A DNA stretch of 64,000 bases from Hyphomicrobium sp. 99 (GCF_000384335.2 NZ_KQ031382.1:1798001-1862000); one strand, 5' to 3'. Counted from the stretch's first letter, positions 1 through 10,383 are shown. Made by a program: numbers and translations. Notes: generated from the sequence alone by a model not told the origin.

Positions 1-183
1 CTCCTGGTCATTGCTCTGCTGCTTTTTGGCCGCGGCAAGATTTCGGAGTTGATGGGCGACGTCGCCAAGGGCATCAAGAGTTTCAAGAAGGGCATGGCCG
101 AGGACGAAGAGCCTGTGGTCAAGCCTGCGCCGCGTACGATCGAGAACGAAGCTATCAATCCGGACCGCACCAAGGTCGGATGA
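1..183 (+). CDS. tatA: Sec-independent protein translocase TatA (5' truncated)
   Basis: Only the C-terminal 60 residues are present; the gene starts before the window. The visible part begins inside the single membrane helix ([13 protein letters not shown]), continues through the hinge [11 protein letters not shown] and the amphipathic helix [14 protein letters not shown], and ends in a short acidic/proline tail. This is the TatA/E layout. TatA oligomerises to form the pore for folded twin-arginine substrates. tatB follows after 47 bases and then tatC, so the three form one operon. Identity rests on the hinge and helix and on the neighbours. Confidence 0.9.
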   Translation, partial: LLVIALLLFGRGKISELMGDVAKGIKSFKKGMAEDEEPVVKPAPRTIENEAINPDRTKVG

Positions 184-230
184 TCCCTTCACACTCATAG
201 GTTCGCGGCTGATCCCGACAAGGTTGCTCG

Positions 231-659
231 ATGTTTGATATCAGCTGGAGCGAGCTTCTGATCCTTGGGATCGTGACGCTGGTTTTCGTCGGCCCGAAGG
301 AACTGCCGGTCTTCATGCGGACGCTCGGCCGCTACGCTGGGATCGTGCGCCGCCATGCCAACGAGTTCAAAGGCCAATTCGATGCCGCCATGCGCGAAGC
401 CGAGCTCGACTCGATGCGCAAGGAAGTCGAGCAGATGCAAAGCTCGATCAACTCGGAAGTCATGAAAGCGAAGACGGCGATCCACGACGCCAGCACGGCA
501 TCGAACATAGAGCCGAACGCCAGCACCCCGCCGGCTGCATCTTCGCCTCCGCTACCCGCGCCTCCGATGCCCGCACCACCTTCAGCTCTGCCGCCGTCGC
601 CCGAGGTGATTGCGTCGCCCGAGAAATCTTCTGCCACCGCAGAGCGGACGGAGTCCTAG
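231..659 (+). CDS. tatB: Sec-independent protein translocase TatB
   Basis: 142 residues. An N-terminal membrane helix (residues 5-20) is followed by the TatB hinge VGPKELP, with the conserved Glu and the GP pair, a long amphipathic helix with a high charge content (about 22-90) and a Pro/Ala/Ser-rich tail that is usual for alphaproteobacterial TatB. TatB binds TatC and the RR signal peptide. The gene lies between tatA and tatC. A GGAG at 650-653, inside the end of tatB, serves tatC, so the two are translationally close. Confidence 0.93.
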   Translation: MFDISWSELLILGIVTLVFVGPKELPVFMRTLGRYAGIVRRHANEFKGQFDAAMREAELDSMRKEVEQMQSSINSEVMKAKTAIHDASTASNIEPNASTPPAASSPPLPAPPMPAPPSALPPSPEVIASPEKSSATAERTES

Positions 660-663
660 CGCA

Positions 664-1494
664 ATGCAGGAGCGGTTACCGCCGTCGGCAACAGGCCCGG
701 GCATCGAACCCTTGCGCGAAGGCCAAGAGGATATCGACGCCAGCAAAGCGCCATTGCTCGATCACCTGATCGAACTGCGCCAGCGTCTGATCTATGCGCT
801 CGGCGCCTTCGTCGTCATGTTCTTCCTCTGCTTCGCGGTTGCTGGTCACATCTACAACGTTCTTGTCTGGCCCTACATGTGGGCGTCCGGCAACGACCAC
901 GTGAAGCTGATCGCGACGCACTTCCTCGAACAGATCATGACGCAGGTGAAGCTCGCGATGTTTGGCGCAGCCTTCCTGTCGTTCCCCGTCGCCGCGACGC
1001 AAATCTATAAGTTCGTCGCGCCGGGCCTCTATAAAAACGAACGCCGCGCCTTCCTGCCGTATCTGATCGCAACGCCCGTGCTTTTCGTCATCGGCGCGAT
1101 GATGGTCTACTTCATCGCGATGCCGGTGTTGATCCGCTTCTCGATCGGCCTCACTCATATGTCGGGCGAGGGCGTGCCCGAGATCGAGCTGCTGCCGAAA
1201 GTATCGGAATACCTCTCGCTGATCATGACGCTGATCTTCGGCTTCGGCATCGTCTTCCAGCTGCCCGTCATCCTGACGCTGCTGGCGCGCACGGGACTGG
1301 TAACGTCGGAAACGTTGGCGAAGGGACGACGCTACGCGATCGTCGCGATCTTCGCCGCCGCAGCGCTTCTCACGCCGCCGGATGCCTTGAGTATGTGCAT
1401 CATGGCGTTTCCGACAATCGGGCTTTATGAAATCTCAATTCTTGCTGTCCGCTTCGTTGAGAGACAACAGGCGAAAGCCAAGGCGCAGACATAG
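664..1494 (+). CDS. tatC: Sec-independent protein translocase TatC
   Basis: 276 residues with six predicted membrane segments. The conserved N-terminal LLDHLIELRQRL, with the signal-peptide-binding Glu, is present, as are the periplasmic-loop region around FVAPGLYKNERR and the downstream PEIELLPKVSEYLSL. TatC is the twin-arginine receptor. I chose ATG 664, four bases after the tatB stop and 10 bases from GGAG; an in-frame start further upstream at 610 would lie inside tatB. A Tat-type substrate (33363-34394) occurs in the same window. Confidence 0.95.
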   Translation: MQERLPPSATGPGIEPLREGQEDIDASKAPLLDHLIELRQRLIYALGAFVVMFFLCFAVAGHIYNVLVWPYMWASGNDHVKLIATHFLEQIMTQVKLAMFGAAFLSFPVAATQIYKFVAPGLYKNERRAFLPYLIATPVLFVIGAMMVYFIAMPVLIRFSIGLTHMSGEGVPEIELLPKVSEYLSLIMTLIFGFGIVFQLPVILTLLARTGLVTSETLAKGRRYAIVAIFAAAALLTPPDALSMCIMAFPTIGLYEISILAVRFVERQQAKAKAQT

Positions 1495-1642
1495 CAGCCA
1501 TTCGTTTGTGCACTGACGTAATTGCGCGCGTTCCACAAATGCCGCAGTAACGCATCCCGATCATCAAACATACTTCTGGAAGCGAGCGTCGCATCGGCGA
1601 GCGGGGCTCGTTGTGTCTCCAATTGTGTTTAGGAGTTTTTTG

Positions 1643-1792
1643 ATGACCACATTTTTGAAAGTCTTCTTTGCCTCCGTGGCACTGTCCTCTGCCGCCGGCA
1701 CCTTGGCGAGAGCCTCGTCAAGCGATGCGGGGACAGTCGCGGCCTGCCAGGCACACGATTTGACTCAGTTCGGGATGTGGGACTGCCATTAA
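1643..1792 (+). CDS. small exported protein, 49 residues, unknown
   Basis: A short reading frame in the tatC-serS gap. It has a good AGGAG (1631-1635) seven bases before the ATG, an N-terminal hydrophobic stretch with Lys at position 6 and a plausible signal peptidase site after residues 22-24 (TLARA-S). The mature part is about 25 residues with two cysteines (VAACQAH and the C-terminal WDCH). I do not recognise a family. The clear ribosome site and signal-peptide grammar favour a real gene, but it is too short to be sure. Confidence 0.5.
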   Translation: MTTFLKVFFASVALSSAAGTLARASSSDAGTVAACQAHDLTQFGMWDCH

Positions 1793-3193
<1,401 letters not shown>

Positions 3194-3243
3194 TTCTCGC
3201 TCGGCTCCTGGTCAGAGAAGCAGCTGGGCGAAATCAACACTTC

Positions 3244-3284
3244 CCGCCCGGCGGCCGGCTCCGCGTAGCGGAGTCGCCGGGCGG
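3244..3284. repeat. GC-rich imperfect hairpin between serS and surE
   Basis: Outer arms 3244-3253 and 3275-3284 pair perfectly over 10 bases (CCGCCCGGCG with its complement), and inner arms 3259-3264 and 3268-3273 pair over 6 around a GTA loop, leaving a bulge on the left side. There is no T-run, so this may be an mRNA processing or attenuation hairpin or a repeat element rather than a terminator. Confidence 0.5.
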
Positions 3285-3304
3285 AACGAAAAAGAGAGAC
3301 CTTC

Positions 3305-4069
3305 ATGAGAATTCTGATCACCAACGACGACGGCATCAATGCGCGGGGGTTGGAAATCCTGAAAGCCATCGCGCTCGGCATCTCGCCGGATGTCTGGACG
3401 GTCGCGCCAGAGACGAACCAATCGGGCACGTCGCATTCGATGACGCTGCATACGCCGCTTCGCCTGCGCACGCTCGATGAGCGCACGCACGCGATCGCAG
3501 GCACGCCGACGGACTGCGTGATCATGGCTGTGCGCCATGTGCTGAAAGGGCAGCCGCCTGATCTCATTCTGTCGGGCGTCAACCACGGCTCGAACCTCGC
3601 CGAGGACATCACCTATTCGGGCACGGTCGCTGCAGCGATGGAAGGCGCGATCTTGGGTGTACCCTCGATCGCGCTGTCGTTGATGATGGGATTTGAAGAA
3701 GGCTCCCGCCGCGCGATTTGGGATACGCCGCTCGCGCACGCTCCCTCGCTGATCAAGAAATTGCTGCAAGAGAAATGGGCCCCGAAGTCGCTCATCAACA
3801 TCAATTTCCCGGATGCCGATCCCGAGGACGTCAAAGGCGTCGCCGTCACGACGCAGGGCGTGAGAGATCAGGCGCTGCTCGATATCGACAGCCGCACCGA
3901 TCCTTGGGGCACGCCATATTTCTGGTTCGGTTTCGAACGGCGGAAGTCGACGCTTGTCCCGGGGACTGATCTTGCGGCCATCGCGGAAAACAAAATTTCT
4001 GTCACGCCACTGAGCATCGATCTGACCAACCACGGCGCGTTGAAATCATTGAGCAGCAGCCTGAGCTGA
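3305..4069 (+). CDS. surE: 5'/3'-nucleotidase SurE
   Basis: Metal-dependent phosphatase acting on nucleoside monophosphates and short polyphosphates; linked to stress survival. 254 residues, normal for SurE. The metal site is visible: the NDDG motif with Asp8 and Asp9, Ser40 in ETNQSGTSHS, and Asn93 in LSGVNHGSNL. In many proteobacteria surE is followed by pcm and nlpD; here pcm is missing and the NlpD-like gene follows after 258 bases. Confidence 0.96.
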   Translation: MRILITNDDGINARGLEILKAIALGISPDVWTVAPETNQSGTSHSMTLHTPLRLRTLDERTHAIAGTPTDCVIMAVRHVLKGQPPDLILSGVNHGSNLAEDITYSGTVAAAMEGAILGVPSIALSLMMGFEEGSRRAIWDTPLAHAPSLIKKLLQEKWAPKSLININFPDADPEDVKGVAVTTQGVRDQALLDIDSRTDPWGTPYFWFGFERRKSTLVPGTDLAAIAENKISVTPLSIDLTNHGALKSLSSSLS

Positions 4070-4294
4070 TCCCGGGCCGCCGTTGCTACAACTCATCGAA
4101 AGTCGCCGTAAAGACGAAATCCTTCCGCGAATAGAGCGTAATCCTCAGCTATTCCGATAAAACTCCGGCGATGTGCAACGCATCGTCGAAAGTCACGGTC
4201 ATTCCTAAACGGGCCGCGTTTCTCTGGGGCAGGGCGCGCGGCTCACCGCAAGCAGTGCAACTCGGGGCATCAAATTTAAATCGCACGGGGGACG

Positions 4295-4310
4295 TTTACT
4301 CCCCGTTAAC
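4295..4310 (+). promoter_or_regulatory. CtrA-like site upstream of the LysM/M23 gene
   Basis: TTTA-N7-TTAAC at 4295-4310 differs by one base from the alphaproteobacterial CtrA consensus TTAA-N7-TTAAC. A palindrome TTAACCGGTTAA (4306-4317) overlaps it. The site lies 18 bases before the ATG at 4328. Assignment to CtrA is inference from the match only. Confidence 0.25.
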
Positions 4311-4327
4311 CGGTTAAAGGTTAATGG

Positions 4328-5977
4328 ATGGTGCGAGTAGAGGTGCGTACCATGATGAGTTGTTTTGGCGTAGGCCAGTGCGGGCGCTTGAGCCTCAAGT
4401 CCGCCAGCGCCGTTTCTCTAATACTTGCAAGCATTACCCTGGCGGGCTGCAGCGCGGATGTTACGCGCTTCGACAGCACGTCATTCAATTTTAACGATGA
4501 TCCCGGCACGAGCAGCACACCGGTGCCGCCCGAACCCGTGCGCACCGGTTCACTAAGCGATAACCAAACCCTCGGCGGTTCGTCTCCGCGCGGACCGTAT
4601 GGCGCTGGCGCTTCGTCCGTCCAGGTTGCGGCACTCCCAGAGGCCACGGGCGATCACGGCGCGTCCTACACGCCGCCTCCGCCGCCGCCAGTCACTTCGC
4701 AGCCCTATCGTGCAGCCAAGCCCTTTGCCCGCACAACACGCGAGGCGAGCCAGGCTCGCGACACCGCGCCCGTCCAGCAGGCGGCACCGCTCGCCAGAGG
4801 CGAAATGATCGAAGTCCAGCCCGGCGATACGCTCTATGGATTGTCACGCCGCCATCAGGTTTCACTCACCGAATTGACGTCGTTGAACGGACTGAGCAAT
4901 CCGAACCTGAAGCCCGGGCAGAAGCTCTATTTGCCCGCCGCCAACGGTTCGTCCGATCGCAGCAGCGTCGCCGCGGCGAAGGCCGTCGAGGCCGCTACGC
5001 CCTTGCCCGCACCGCTCTCTCCCGCCGCGCCCGACGTCGCCTCGCGCTACAACGCAACCTACACCGTGCGACCCGGCGATTCCCTCTACGGCATCGCTCG
5101 GTCGAACAAGGTCAAATTTGCAGAGCTTCAGCAGGTGAACGGCATCAGCGACCCGCGTCGCGTGAAGCCCGGCATGGTACTGAAAGTACCAGGCGAAGGC
5201 GCGCGCGAAGCGCCCTCTCGCATGGCCGACAGCACGCCCATGCAGCCGCCATCAGTGCCGTCTGCGCCTTCGTTTGCGTCAGCATCTGCAGCATCTGCAC
5301 CGCAGGCACCGCCGCCATCCGCAGCGCCATCTGCGACGGCTGAGGTACCGCCGATCACTCCGAGCCCGCCGGCGCGCTATGGCGACGCGACGACGATGCA
5401 GCCGACGGTCATCAACAGCGAGAAGCGCGTCGCATCGCTTTCCGACAACAAGGTGACGGATGCGTCTCCTGACGTTCCGCCCGCGCCGCCCGCCGATAAG
5501 CCCGCACCAGCCGATAAGCCAGTGCAGCCTGAGGAGAAGGTCGCTGTTTCAGTTCCCTCCGCAGTCGCGGAAGGCGCGAGCAACGCGGCGAACAATTCCG
5601 GCAAGCTGCGTTGGCCGACGAGCGGCAAGATCGTTGCAGGCTTTGGCGGCCGCCCCGACGGAACGCACAACGACGGCATCAATCTCCAGGTGCCGCTCGG
5701 AACGGAAGTCCACGCCGCGGAGTCGGGCATCGTCGCCTACGCAGGCAGCGAGCTCAAAGGCTATGGCAACCTCGTGCTCATTCGCCACGACAACGGCTGG
5801 GTCACCGCCTACGCGCACAACGACGAATTGATCGTGAAACGCGGCGACAAGGTCAAGCGCGGACAGGTGATATCGAAAGCCGGCAAAACCGGCTCGGTGG
5901 ATCAGCCGCAAGTTCACTTCGAATTGCGTCAAGGCTCGAAGCCGGTCGATCCGATGCCGTATCTCGAGAAGCTCTGA
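4328..5977 (+). CDS. NlpD/DipM-like LysM lipoprotein with degenerate M23 domain
   Basis: 549 residues. A lipoprotein signal ends in the lipobox LAGC with Cys41. After a Pro/Ser linker come LysM domains at about 160-203 and 244-288, a second Pro/Ala-rich linker, and a C-terminal M23 (LytM) domain at about 435-545. The Zn ligands look degenerate: the usual HxGxD site reads NDGIN and the usual HxH site reads HFE, as in E. coli NlpD. This suggests an amidase activator at the division septum rather than an active endopeptidase. ATG 4328 has AAAGG upstream; ATG 4352 or 4355 is an alternative that would give a shorter signal peptide. Confidence 0.88.
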   Translation: MVRVEVRTMMSCFGVGQCGRLSLKSASAVSLILASITLAGCSADVTRFDSTSFNFNDDPGTSSTPVPPEPVRTGSLSDNQTLGGSSPRGPYGAGASSVQVAALPEATGDHGASYTPPPPPPVTSQPYRAAKPFARTTREASQARDTAPVQQAAPLARGEMIEVQPGDTLYGLSRRHQVSLTELTSLNGLSNPNLKPGQKLYLPAANGSSDRSSVAAAKAVEAATPLPAPLSPAAPDVASRYNATYTVRPGDSLYGIARSNKVKFAELQQVNGISDPRRVKPGMVLKVPGEGAREAPSRMADSTPMQPPSVPSAPSFASASAASAPQAPPPSAAPSATAEVPPITPSPPARYGDATTMQPTVINSEKRVASLSDNKVTDASPDVPPAPPADKPAPADKPVQPEEKVAVSVPSAVAEGASNAANNSGKLRWPTSGKIVAGFGGRPDGTHNDGINLQVPLGTEVHAAESGIVAYAGSELKGYGNLVLIRHDNGWVTAYAHNDELIVKRGDKVKRGQVISKAGKTGSVDQPQVHFELRQGSKPVDPMPYLEKL

Positions 5978-6029
5978 CGCTTGCGTCTAGCGCGGGGGAA
6001 AACGCGCTGGCACAGAGGGAAGACTGGGG

Positions 6030-6060
6030 GCCGGATCGATTGATCCGGCTCTCTTTTTGT
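6030..6060 (+). terminator. Rho-independent terminator after the LysM/M23 gene
   Basis: GCCGGATC (6030-6037), loop GATT, GATCCGGC (6042-6049), followed by a T-rich run TCTCTTTTTG. It closes the serS-surE-LysM/M23 transcription direction. Confidence 0.85.
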
Positions 6061-6070
6061 TTGGCGCTAC

Positions 6071-6219
6071 GTCATCCTCGGCCAAGCGCGCCATTGGCGC
6101 GTCGAAGGCCGGGGATCCAGCGCAAGACTCGTCGAAGACGCCAAATGTTTTGTGCCTTCGGCTACTCTAACGCTGGATCCCCGAAAACGCGTCGCTTCGC
6201 TCACGTCTTCGAGGATGAC
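6071..6219. repeat. REP-like nested palindromic intergenic element
   Basis: Two nested perfect inverted repeats: outer arms GTCATCCTCG (6071-6080) and its complement (6210-6219), inner arms GGGGATCCAGCG (6111-6122) and its complement (6171-6182). This GTCATCC...GGGGATCCAG grammar resembles intergenic palindromic repeats of alphaproteobacteria. It fills the gap between two convergent genes. I saw no second copy in this window. Confidence 0.6.
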
Positions 6220-6227
6220 GATGGAAT

Positions 6228-7091
6228 CTAAATCTTATCCGTAGACGTTTCGGTCCGCCCCGCGAGATCTTGCACGTATTGCCAGGCGACACGGCCCGAC
6301 CGAGCCCCGCGCGTCGTCGCCCATTCGAGCGCGTCCCGCTCCAGCTCCTCACCCCCGACCTTGATGCCGAAGTGTTCGACATAGGCGCGAACCATCGCGA
6401 GATAATCGTCCTGGCTCGCGTTGTGAAAGCCGAGCCAGAGCCCGAAGCGATCCGAAAGCGAAACTTTTTCTTCCGTTGCTTCGCCCGGGTTGATCGCCGT
6501 CGCCCGCTCGTTGTCGATCATGTCGCGCGGCATGAGGTGACGGCGGTTGGATGTCGCGTAAAAGATCACGTTTTTGGGACGGCCCTCGATACCGCCATCG
6601 AGCACGGCCTTCAGCGATTTGTAGCTTGTGTCGTCGTGATCGAAGGAAAGATCGTCGCTGAAGACGATGAAGCGGAACGGCGAAGCTTTGAGGATGGCGA
6701 GGCACTTCGGCAATGAGCCGATATCCTCGCGATGGATCTCGACGAGCTTCAGTCCGCCGCTGATGCTTAACGCGTCCGCATGCGCCGCTTTCACAAGGCT
6801 CGATTTGCCCATGCCGCGCGCGCCCCAAAGCAGGGCGTTATTGGCCGGAAGGCCAGCCGCGAAGCGCCGCGTATTGTCGAGCAGTATGCCCGCAGTCCTG
6901 TCGATGCCCTTGAGAAGCTTCAACGGAACGCGGCTAACCTCCGGAACCGGTTCGAAGCTCGCCGTATCGGCTTGCCACACGAATGCGTCGGCGGTGGTGA
7001 AATCGGCGCTCCGGAGCGGGGGAGGGCTCAAACGCTCCAGAGCGTCTGCGATCCGCTCCAGCAGCGGGCGATAGGCATCTGCGTCTGTCAT
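6228..7091 (-). CDS. DUF815 family AAA-type ATPase
   Basis: 287 residues from ATG 7091. Walker A is GARGMGKSS at 90-98, Walker B is FIVFSDDLSF, and a sensor-like stretch IFYATSNRRHLM follows, all typical of DUF815 ATP-binding proteins. The family is widespread in alphaproteobacteria; its cellular role is not well defined, so I give no specific function. An upstream in-frame extension to 7262 exists but lacks family similarity. It is transcribed away from the yajC-secDF operon. Confidence 0.85.
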   Translation of the reverse strand: MTDADAYRPLLERIADALERLSPPPLRSADFTTADAFVWQADTASFEPVPEVSRVPLKLLKGIDRTAGILLDNTRRFAAGLPANNALLWGARGMGKSSLVKAAHADALSISGGLKLVEIHREDIGSLPKCLAILKASPFRFIVFSDDLSFDHDDTSYKSLKAVLDGGIEGRPKNVIFYATSNRRHLMPRDMIDNERATAINPGEATEEKVSLSDRFGLWLGFHNASQDDYLAMVRAYVEHFGIKVGGEELERDALEWATTRGARSGRVAWQYVQDLAGRTETSTDKI

Positions 7092-7318
7092 TAATGATTT
7101 TCCAGGAGGACAAAAGCCCGGCGCGCTATAAGCCGGGAAAAGCGTGTTTAATCGCTGCCTAAGCCACTGCCAACGGTCTTTCACAACCCTATGCGAGGTT
7201 GCAAAAGGGCCTCGGACCACTATAGTCCGCCCGAATTTGAGGGGCTCCTCCCTCCGGCCCATTGGGATCCGGGGCGGTAGTGCTTATTTCAATCGCATCC
7301 AGAGGACTATCCTTTCCA

Positions 7319-7657
7319 ATGTTTACGACTTCCGCATTCGCGCAGACTGCCGCAGCCAGCCCCATGGATCCCCTGGGCGGCCTTCTGATTCCGATGCTGG
7401 CGATGCTGGCGATCTTCTACTTCCTGCTGATCCGTCCGCAATCGCAGCGCGCGAAGCAGCTCCGCGAGCGTTTGAACGCCGTCCGGCGCGGCGACACAGT
7501 CGTGACCGCTGGAGGTATGCTCGGCAAGGTTACGAAGGCCTCTGACACGAGCGACGAAATCGAGGTCGAGCTCGCCGACAATCTGAAGGTCCGCATCGTG
7601 AAGGGCACCCTTCTGGAAGTGCGCACCAAGGGCGAACCTGTCAAAGACGCAACGTGA
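7319..7657 (+). CDS. yajC: preprotein translocase subunit YajC
   Basis: 112 residues: a single membrane helix at about 22-42 (LLIPMLAMLAIFYFLLIRPQ) with the family signature FYFLLIRPQ, then QRAKQLRERLNAVRRGDTVVTAGGMLGKV. YajC associates with SecDF in the inner membrane and stimulates SecYEG-dependent export. The chosen start is ATG 7319, with GAGG about 13 bases upstream. secD and secF follow in the usual order. Confidence 0.94.
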   Translation: MFTTSAFAQTAAASPMDPLGGLLIPMLAMLAIFYFLLIRPQSQRAKQLRERLNAVRRGDTVVTAGGMLGKVTKASDTSDEIEVELADNLKVRIVKGTLLEVRTKGEPVKDAT

Positions 7658-7745
7658 TTGACCGTCGCCCGCGTGCGAGAACGTAGCTGCGCCAGGTGCG
7701 CAAGTTTTGATCCGCGCATCTCCTAACGCCTGAGACCCTATTCCG

Positions 7746-9365
7746 ATGCTGCAATTCACACGCACGAAAATCATTCTGATCCTGCTGACCTGCCTCGCAG
7801 GCTTCCTGGTCGCGATGCCGAACTTCTTCTCGAAGGAGACGGTCGCGTCGTGGCCGTCCTTCATGCCGAAGAAGCAACTGCCTTTGGGTCTCGACCTTCA
7901 AGGCGGCGCGCATCTCCTGCTCGCGATGGATCAGGACGAGATCAAGAAGGATTGGATGAACAACTTGCGCGATGAATCGCGCAAGCTCCTCCGCGATGCG
8001 AAAATTGGATTTACCGGCATCGGCGTCCAGGGCACGCAAATCGTCGTCAAGCTCGCAAAGCCCGAGGAGCGGGACGCAGCGATCAAGCAATTGGATAAGG
8101 CGCGGCAATCGATCGGCAGCGCCGTGCTCGGCACCGGCGGTTACGATATCGAGGTTTCGGCCGGCAACGATCCTGGCACGATCATCGTCAAGCCGACGGA
8201 GGCGGGCCTACGCGCGCGTATCTCTAACGCCGCTGCCGCGTCGATCGAGACGATCAACCGCCGCGTGAACAATCTCGGCACGTCGGAATCGACGATCGTG
8301 CGTCAGGGCACCGACCGCATCCTGATCCAGTTCCCCGGCCTCAAGGACACCAAGGAGCTGAAGGCCCTCATTGGTGAAACCGCCAAGCTGACCTTCCACG
8401 AGGTGCATCCCTCGCTCAGCGCCGAAGAGGCGAAGCAGACGAGCATTCCCGCAGGCTACAAGATCTACCCCGGCGACAGGAGCGAAGGCCCCGCAGAATA
8501 TCTGCTGCGCGAGCAGCCCGTCGTGCAGGGCGATGACCTCGCCGACGCGCAGCCGGGCTTCGACAGCCGCACCAACGAGGCGGTAATCAACTTCCGCTTC
8601 AATCAAAGCGGCGCGCGCAAGTTCGGCAATTTCACGAAGGATAATGTCGGCAAGCCTTTCGCGATCGTGCTCGATAACAAGGTGCTTTCAGCGCCCGTTA
8701 TCCGCGAGCCGATCCTCGGCGGTTCCGGCCAGATTTCCGGCAGCTTCGATGTGGATAGCTCGAACCGGCTCGCCGTTCAGCTCCGCTCCGGCTCGCTGCC
8801 CGCGAAGCTGACGATTGTCGAAGAGCGCACGGTAGGTCCGTCGCTCGGCGCCGACTCGATCGCTGACGGCAAACGCGCCGGCATCATCGGCGGTATTGCG
8901 GTCATCATTCTAACGGTCCTCGCCTACGGCACGTTCGGCATCTTCGCCTGCGTCGGCCTCGTGGTGCACTTGATCCTGACGCTCGCGCTCATGACCCTCA
9001 TCGGCTCGACATTGACGCTGCCCGGCATCGCAGGTTTGGTCTTGGGTGTCGCGATGGCCGTCGACGCAAACGTTCTGATCTACGAACGCATCCGCGAAGA
9101 GTTGCGGGCCGGCAAATCGCCGATCGCCGGTATCGACGCAGGGTTCCAGCGCGCCTTCGTGACGATCGCCGACAGTCAGCTGACGACGCTGGCTTGCGCG
9201 CTCATCATGTTCTGGCTGGGCTCTGGTCCGATCCGCGGCTTCGCCGTGACGCTGACCATCGGCATTCTGACATCGATCTTCGCGTCCGTGACCGTCGTCA
9301 GACTGCTCATCTCGTTCTGGCTCAAGGCTCAGCCCAAGGGCCGTATCCAAACCGTGCCGGTCTAG
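7746..9365 (+). CDS. secD: protein translocase subunit SecD
   Basis: 539 residues. TM1 at about 8-25 is followed by the conserved LGLDLQGGAHLLL motif, a large periplasmic P1 domain (about 45-360), and five C-terminal membrane helices containing GLVLGVAMAVDANVLIYERI, the proton-relay TM4 motif with its Asp. With SecF it uses the proton gradient to complete export through SecYEG. yajC precedes it by 88 bases and secF follows 12 bases downstream. Confidence 0.97.
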   Translation: MLQFTRTKIILILLTCLAGFLVAMPNFFSKETVASWPSFMPKKQLPLGLDLQGGAHLLLAMDQDEIKKDWMNNLRDESRKLLRDAKIGFTGIGVQGTQIVVKLAKPEERDAAIKQLDKARQSIGSAVLGTGGYDIEVSAGNDPGTIIVKPTEAGLRARISNAAAASIETINRRVNNLGTSESTIVRQGTDRILIQFPGLKDTKELKALIGETAKLTFHEVHPSLSAEEAKQTSIPAGYKIYPGDRSEGPAEYLLREQPVVQGDDLADAQPGFDSRTNEAVINFRFNQSGARKFGNFTKDNVGKPFAIVLDNKVLSAPVIREPILGGSGQISGSFDVDSSNRLAVQLRSGSLPAKLTIVEERTVGPSLGADSIADGKRAGIIGGIAVIILTVLAYGTFGIFACVGLVVHLILTLALMTLIGSTLTLPGIAGLVLGVAMAVDANVLIYERIREELRAGKSPIAGIDAGFQRAFVTIADSQLTTLACALIMFWLGSGPIRGFAVTLTIGILTSIFASVTVVRLLISFWLKAQPKGRIQTVPV

Positions 9366-9377
9366 GAGACCACTTCC

Positions 9378-10355
9378 GTGTTGATGAAACTTATTCCGGT
9401 CTTCAAGGGCTTCGACTTCTTCCCGCACGACCTGAACTTGCCTTTCATGAAGTTTAAGGCGCCGGCGCTGGTCGCGTCTGTCGTCGCGATGCTGGTCTCC
9501 ATCGGCCTCTGCATGACGTTAGGCTTGAACTATGGCGTCGACTTCAAGGGCGGCTCGCTGATCGAACTGCAGACGAAGAGCGGCAACGCCGATATCTCCG
9601 CGCTGCGCGACAAGCTCAACGCGCTAGGATTCGGCAACGTTCAGATCCAGGAATTCGGCACGCCGAACGACGTGCTCGTGCGGCTCGAGGAGCAGCCGGG
9701 CGGTGAAACGGCCCAGCAGCCTGCCGTCCAAAAAGTCCTCGACTCGACCAGCGCCGACTACGTTCAGCGCCGCGTCGAAGTCGTTGGTCCCGCCGTATCG
9801 AGCGAATTGCGCATGACCGGCTTCATCGCGGTCGCCGCAGGCATCTTGGCGATCGTTTGTTACGTCTGGTTCCGGTTCGAATGGCAGTTCGCATTAGGCG
9901 CCGTCGTCGCCCTGAGCCACGACGTGCTGTTGACCGCGGGCATCTTCTCGCTGTTCCAGCTCGAATTCGATCTCTCGACCGTCGCCGCACTTCTGACCAT
10001 TCTCGGATACTCCGTGAACGACACCGTCGTCGTGTCGGACCGAATTCGTGAGAACTTGCGCAAGTTCAAGAAAATGGAGCTGAACCAGCTTCTGAACCTG
10101 TCGATCAACGAGACGCTGTCGCGCACTATCCTGACGGGTGTGACGGCAATCGCAGTGTTGGTCTCGCTCTACATTTTCGGCGGCGAAGTCATCCGCAGCT
10201 TCAACCTCGCGATGCTCTTGGGCGTCGTGATCGGCACCTACTCGTCGATCTTCATCGCCGCTCCGCTGCTGGGTTACCTCGGCGTCAAGCGCGATTGGAG
10301 CGACGCTGCTGCGAAAGCGGTCGCCGCCACCAAGACGAGCCGCGCCAAGGCCTGA
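9378..10355 (+). CDS. secF: protein translocase subunit SecF
   Basis: 325 residues. The SecF signature LNYGVDFKGGSLIELQ lies after TM1; the C-terminal bundle contains LTILGYSVNDTVVVSDRIREN, the counterpart of the SecD TM4 motif. Start GTG 9378 is preceded by TAGGAG nine bases upstream, overlapping the end of secD; ATG 9384 is a possible alternative but badly spaced. It forms a complex with SecD and YajC. Confidence 0.97.
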   Translation: MLMKLIPVFKGFDFFPHDLNLPFMKFKAPALVASVVAMLVSIGLCMTLGLNYGVDFKGGSLIELQTKSGNADISALRDKLNALGFGNVQIQEFGTPNDVLVRLEEQPGGETAQQPAVQKVLDSTSADYVQRRVEVVGPAVSSELRMTGFIAVAAGILAIVCYVWFRFEWQFALGAVVALSHDVLLTAGIFSLFQLEFDLSTVAALLTILGYSVNDTVVVSDRIRENLRKFKKMELNQLLNLSINETLSRTILTGVTAIAVLVSLYIFGGEVIRSFNLAMLLGVVIGTYSSIFIAAPLLGYLGVKRDWSDAAAKAVAATKTSRAKA

Positions 10356-10383
10356 CGCGGCACGAACGAGGAACGCCGCCGTT

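Noticed and set aside
4070..4327. pcm between surE and the NlpD-like gene
   Set aside because: The 258-base gap has no isoaspartyl methyltransferase motif and is too short.
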